DNA of 33,795 bases, from contig JAGRJA010000398.1 in the NCBI GenBank assembly GCA_020443005.1, forward strand, positions 1-33,795, read 5' to 3'. The stretch comes from Pseudomonadales bacterium (GTDB lineage Bacteria; Pseudomonadota; Gammaproteobacteria; Pseudomonadales; UBA7239). A model generated the notes under the pieces. The model was not told the DNA's origin, did not search any database, and saw nothing but the letters and a program-made list of their open reading frames with translations. The position numbers and the translations under genes are program-made. Below, piece by piece: positions 32,826-33,795 of the stretch; positions within the stretch are counted from its first letter, which is position 1; each line of letters opens with the position of its first letter.

Positions 32826-33795
32826 ATGAGCTTTGATGAAACACTGACTATCCCGAAACTGGTGCAGCGAGCGGCAGCAGAGTGGCCGGATCACCCGGCT
32901 ATTGAAGAAGAGGGTGAAATACTCAATTACGGTCAGCTCGAAAGGGCGCGTCTGCGTGCTGCAGCAGCCTTTATCGAGGCGGGCTTGCGCCCGGCTGAAA
33001 GGGTGGCAATCTGGGCGCCTAATATCAAAGAGTGGATTATTGCAGCACTGGGTGCGCAGTCGGTAGGCGGTATTATCGTGCCGGTTAACACCCGGATGAA
33101 AGGCGCTGAGGCCGGTTATGTATTGCGTACCAGTGGTGCCAGATTTCTATGCACTGTGCAGGGCTTTCTCGACCTTGATTACCCGGCCATGCTCCGTAGT
33201 GAAAAACTGCCCGAATTGCAGCAAATCATTCTGTTGAGAGGTCATTCGGAAGGTTGCACTGAGTGGGAAGATTTCTTGATCGCCGGTGAGAGAGTTGACA
33301 GCGATGAGGTGCGAATTCGTACTCAGGCAGTTAAACCCGATGATGCTTCTGACCTTATCTTCACTTCGGGTACTACAGGTAACCCGAAGGGTGTACAAAC
33401 CAGTCATCAACAAAATATCCGTGTTTTTGATGTCTGGAGCGAGCTGGTGGGTTTGGTGAAAGAAGATCGCTACCTGATTGTGAACCCGTTTTTCCATTCT
33501 TTTGGTTACAAGGCGGGCTGGCTGGCTTGCCTGATTCGCGGAGCAACGATTCTGCCAATGGCGGTTTTTGATGCGGAAGTGATTATGCAGCGTATCGGCA
33601 ACGAGCGAATTTCGGTACTGCCCGGGCCGCCAACACTTTATCAATCGATTCTCGCACACCCCAAAGTCGCCGATTATGACCTGTCCTGCTTGCGGCTGGC
33701 TGTCACCGGTGCCGCCGCCATTCCGGTTTCGTTAATTCACAGAATGCGTGATGAACTGCATTTCCAGACTGTGCTGACCGCTTATGGCTTGACCG
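32826..33795 (+). CDS. Acyl-CoA ligase (AMP-binding), FadD3-like, 3' end outside window
   Basis: ATP-dependent acyl-CoA synthetase of the ANL superfamily. The first 323 residues are visible. Seen are the N-terminal 'LNYGQLERAR', 'VNTRMKGAEAGY', the P-loop-like 'LIFTSGTTGNPKGV', 'NPFFHSFGYKAGWLACL', 'SVLPGPPTLYQSIL', 'LAVTGAAAIPVSLI' and 'LTAYGLT' at the edge. These stretches closely resemble the mycobacterial FadD3 sequence as I remember it, the ligase that activates the steroid C/D-ring propionate HIP. That gives a specific but unverified substrate guess; a fatty-acid or other ring-acid substrate remains possible. The ATG at 32826 has AAGGAG at 32811-32816, about 9 bases upstream. Confidence 0.9.
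   Translation, partial: MSFDETLTIPKLVQRAAAEWPDHPAIEEEGEILNYGQLERARLRAAAAFIEAGLRPAERVAIWAPNIKEWIIAALGAQSVGGIIVPVNTRMKGAEAGYVLRTSGARFLCTVQGFLDLDYPAMLRSEKLPELQQIILLRGHSEGCTEWEDFLIAGERVDSDEVRIRTQAVKPDDASDLIFTSGTTGNPKGVQTSHQQNIRVFDVWSELVGLVKEDRYLIVNPFFHSFGYKAGWLACLIRGATILPMAVFDAEVIMQRIGNERISVLPGPPTLYQSILAHPKVADYDLSCLRLAVTGAAAIPVSLIHRMRDELHFQTVLTAYGLT

Overview
The window is a gene-dense stretch of a gammaproteobacterial chromosome. Protein sequences and gene order resemble the Pseudomonas/Cellvibrio side of the class: a long AlgC next to coaBC, ftsY-ftsE-ftsX-rpoH leading to thiS-thiG-trmB, and argS-SPOR protein-hslV-hslU with priA nearby. There are no rRNA or tRNA genes, insertion sequences, phage genes or CRISPR arrays. 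Almost every base is coding and no gene-free gap exceeds about 300 bp.

Layout. 1-3259 (minus): 3'-truncated algC behind coaBC, without the dut gene that separates them in Pseudomonas. 3379-5592 (plus): radC, rpmB-rpmG with promoter and terminator, mutM. 5617-8635 (minus): gamma-glutamyltransferase, coaD, rsmD. 8730-12852 (plus): ftsY, ftsE, ftsX overlapping head to tail, then rpoH behind its own control region. 13011-15130 (plus): DUF423 protein, thiS, thiG, trmB as an overlapping operon. 15326-15655 (plus): an unrecognised 109-aa protein. 15790-20163 (minus): argS, SPOR-domain protein, hslV, hslU. 20318-22000 (plus): an unknown multi-pass membrane protein that runs 13 bp into the 3' end of priA (21988-24228, minus). 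24435-29928 (plus): pckA, a membrane/spermidine-synthase-like fusion, cysK, dsbB. 30009-31985 (minus): FKBP lipoprotein and an MBL-fold hydrolase. 32280-33795 (plus): a flavin reductase and the first part of a FadD3-like acyl-CoA ligase.

The most interesting signal is regulatory. The 113-bp ftsX-rpoH gap holds a close match to a sigma-E promoter (GGAACTT-N16-TCTTA). A perfect CIRCE-type dyad (TTAGCACTC-N10-GAGTGCTAA) overlaps its -10 and the predicted start site, which suggests that HrcA could repress the heat-shock sigma factor directly while envelope stress activates it. The same window has a plausible sigma-32 promoter before hslVU (CTTGAAA-N13-CCCCA), itself overlapped by a perfect 10-bp inverted repeat. 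Together these outline a possible sigma-E/HrcA to RpoH to HslVU circuit. Other points of note are a 21-bp dyad between coaBC and radC, a seven-threonine run just before the catalytic serine of AlgC, a (GCTACT)7 in-frame microsatellite in the membrane fusion protein, and a possible steroid-catabolism fragment at the right edge.

Everything is read by eye. Family names rest on motifs and remembered homologues, not on database searches.
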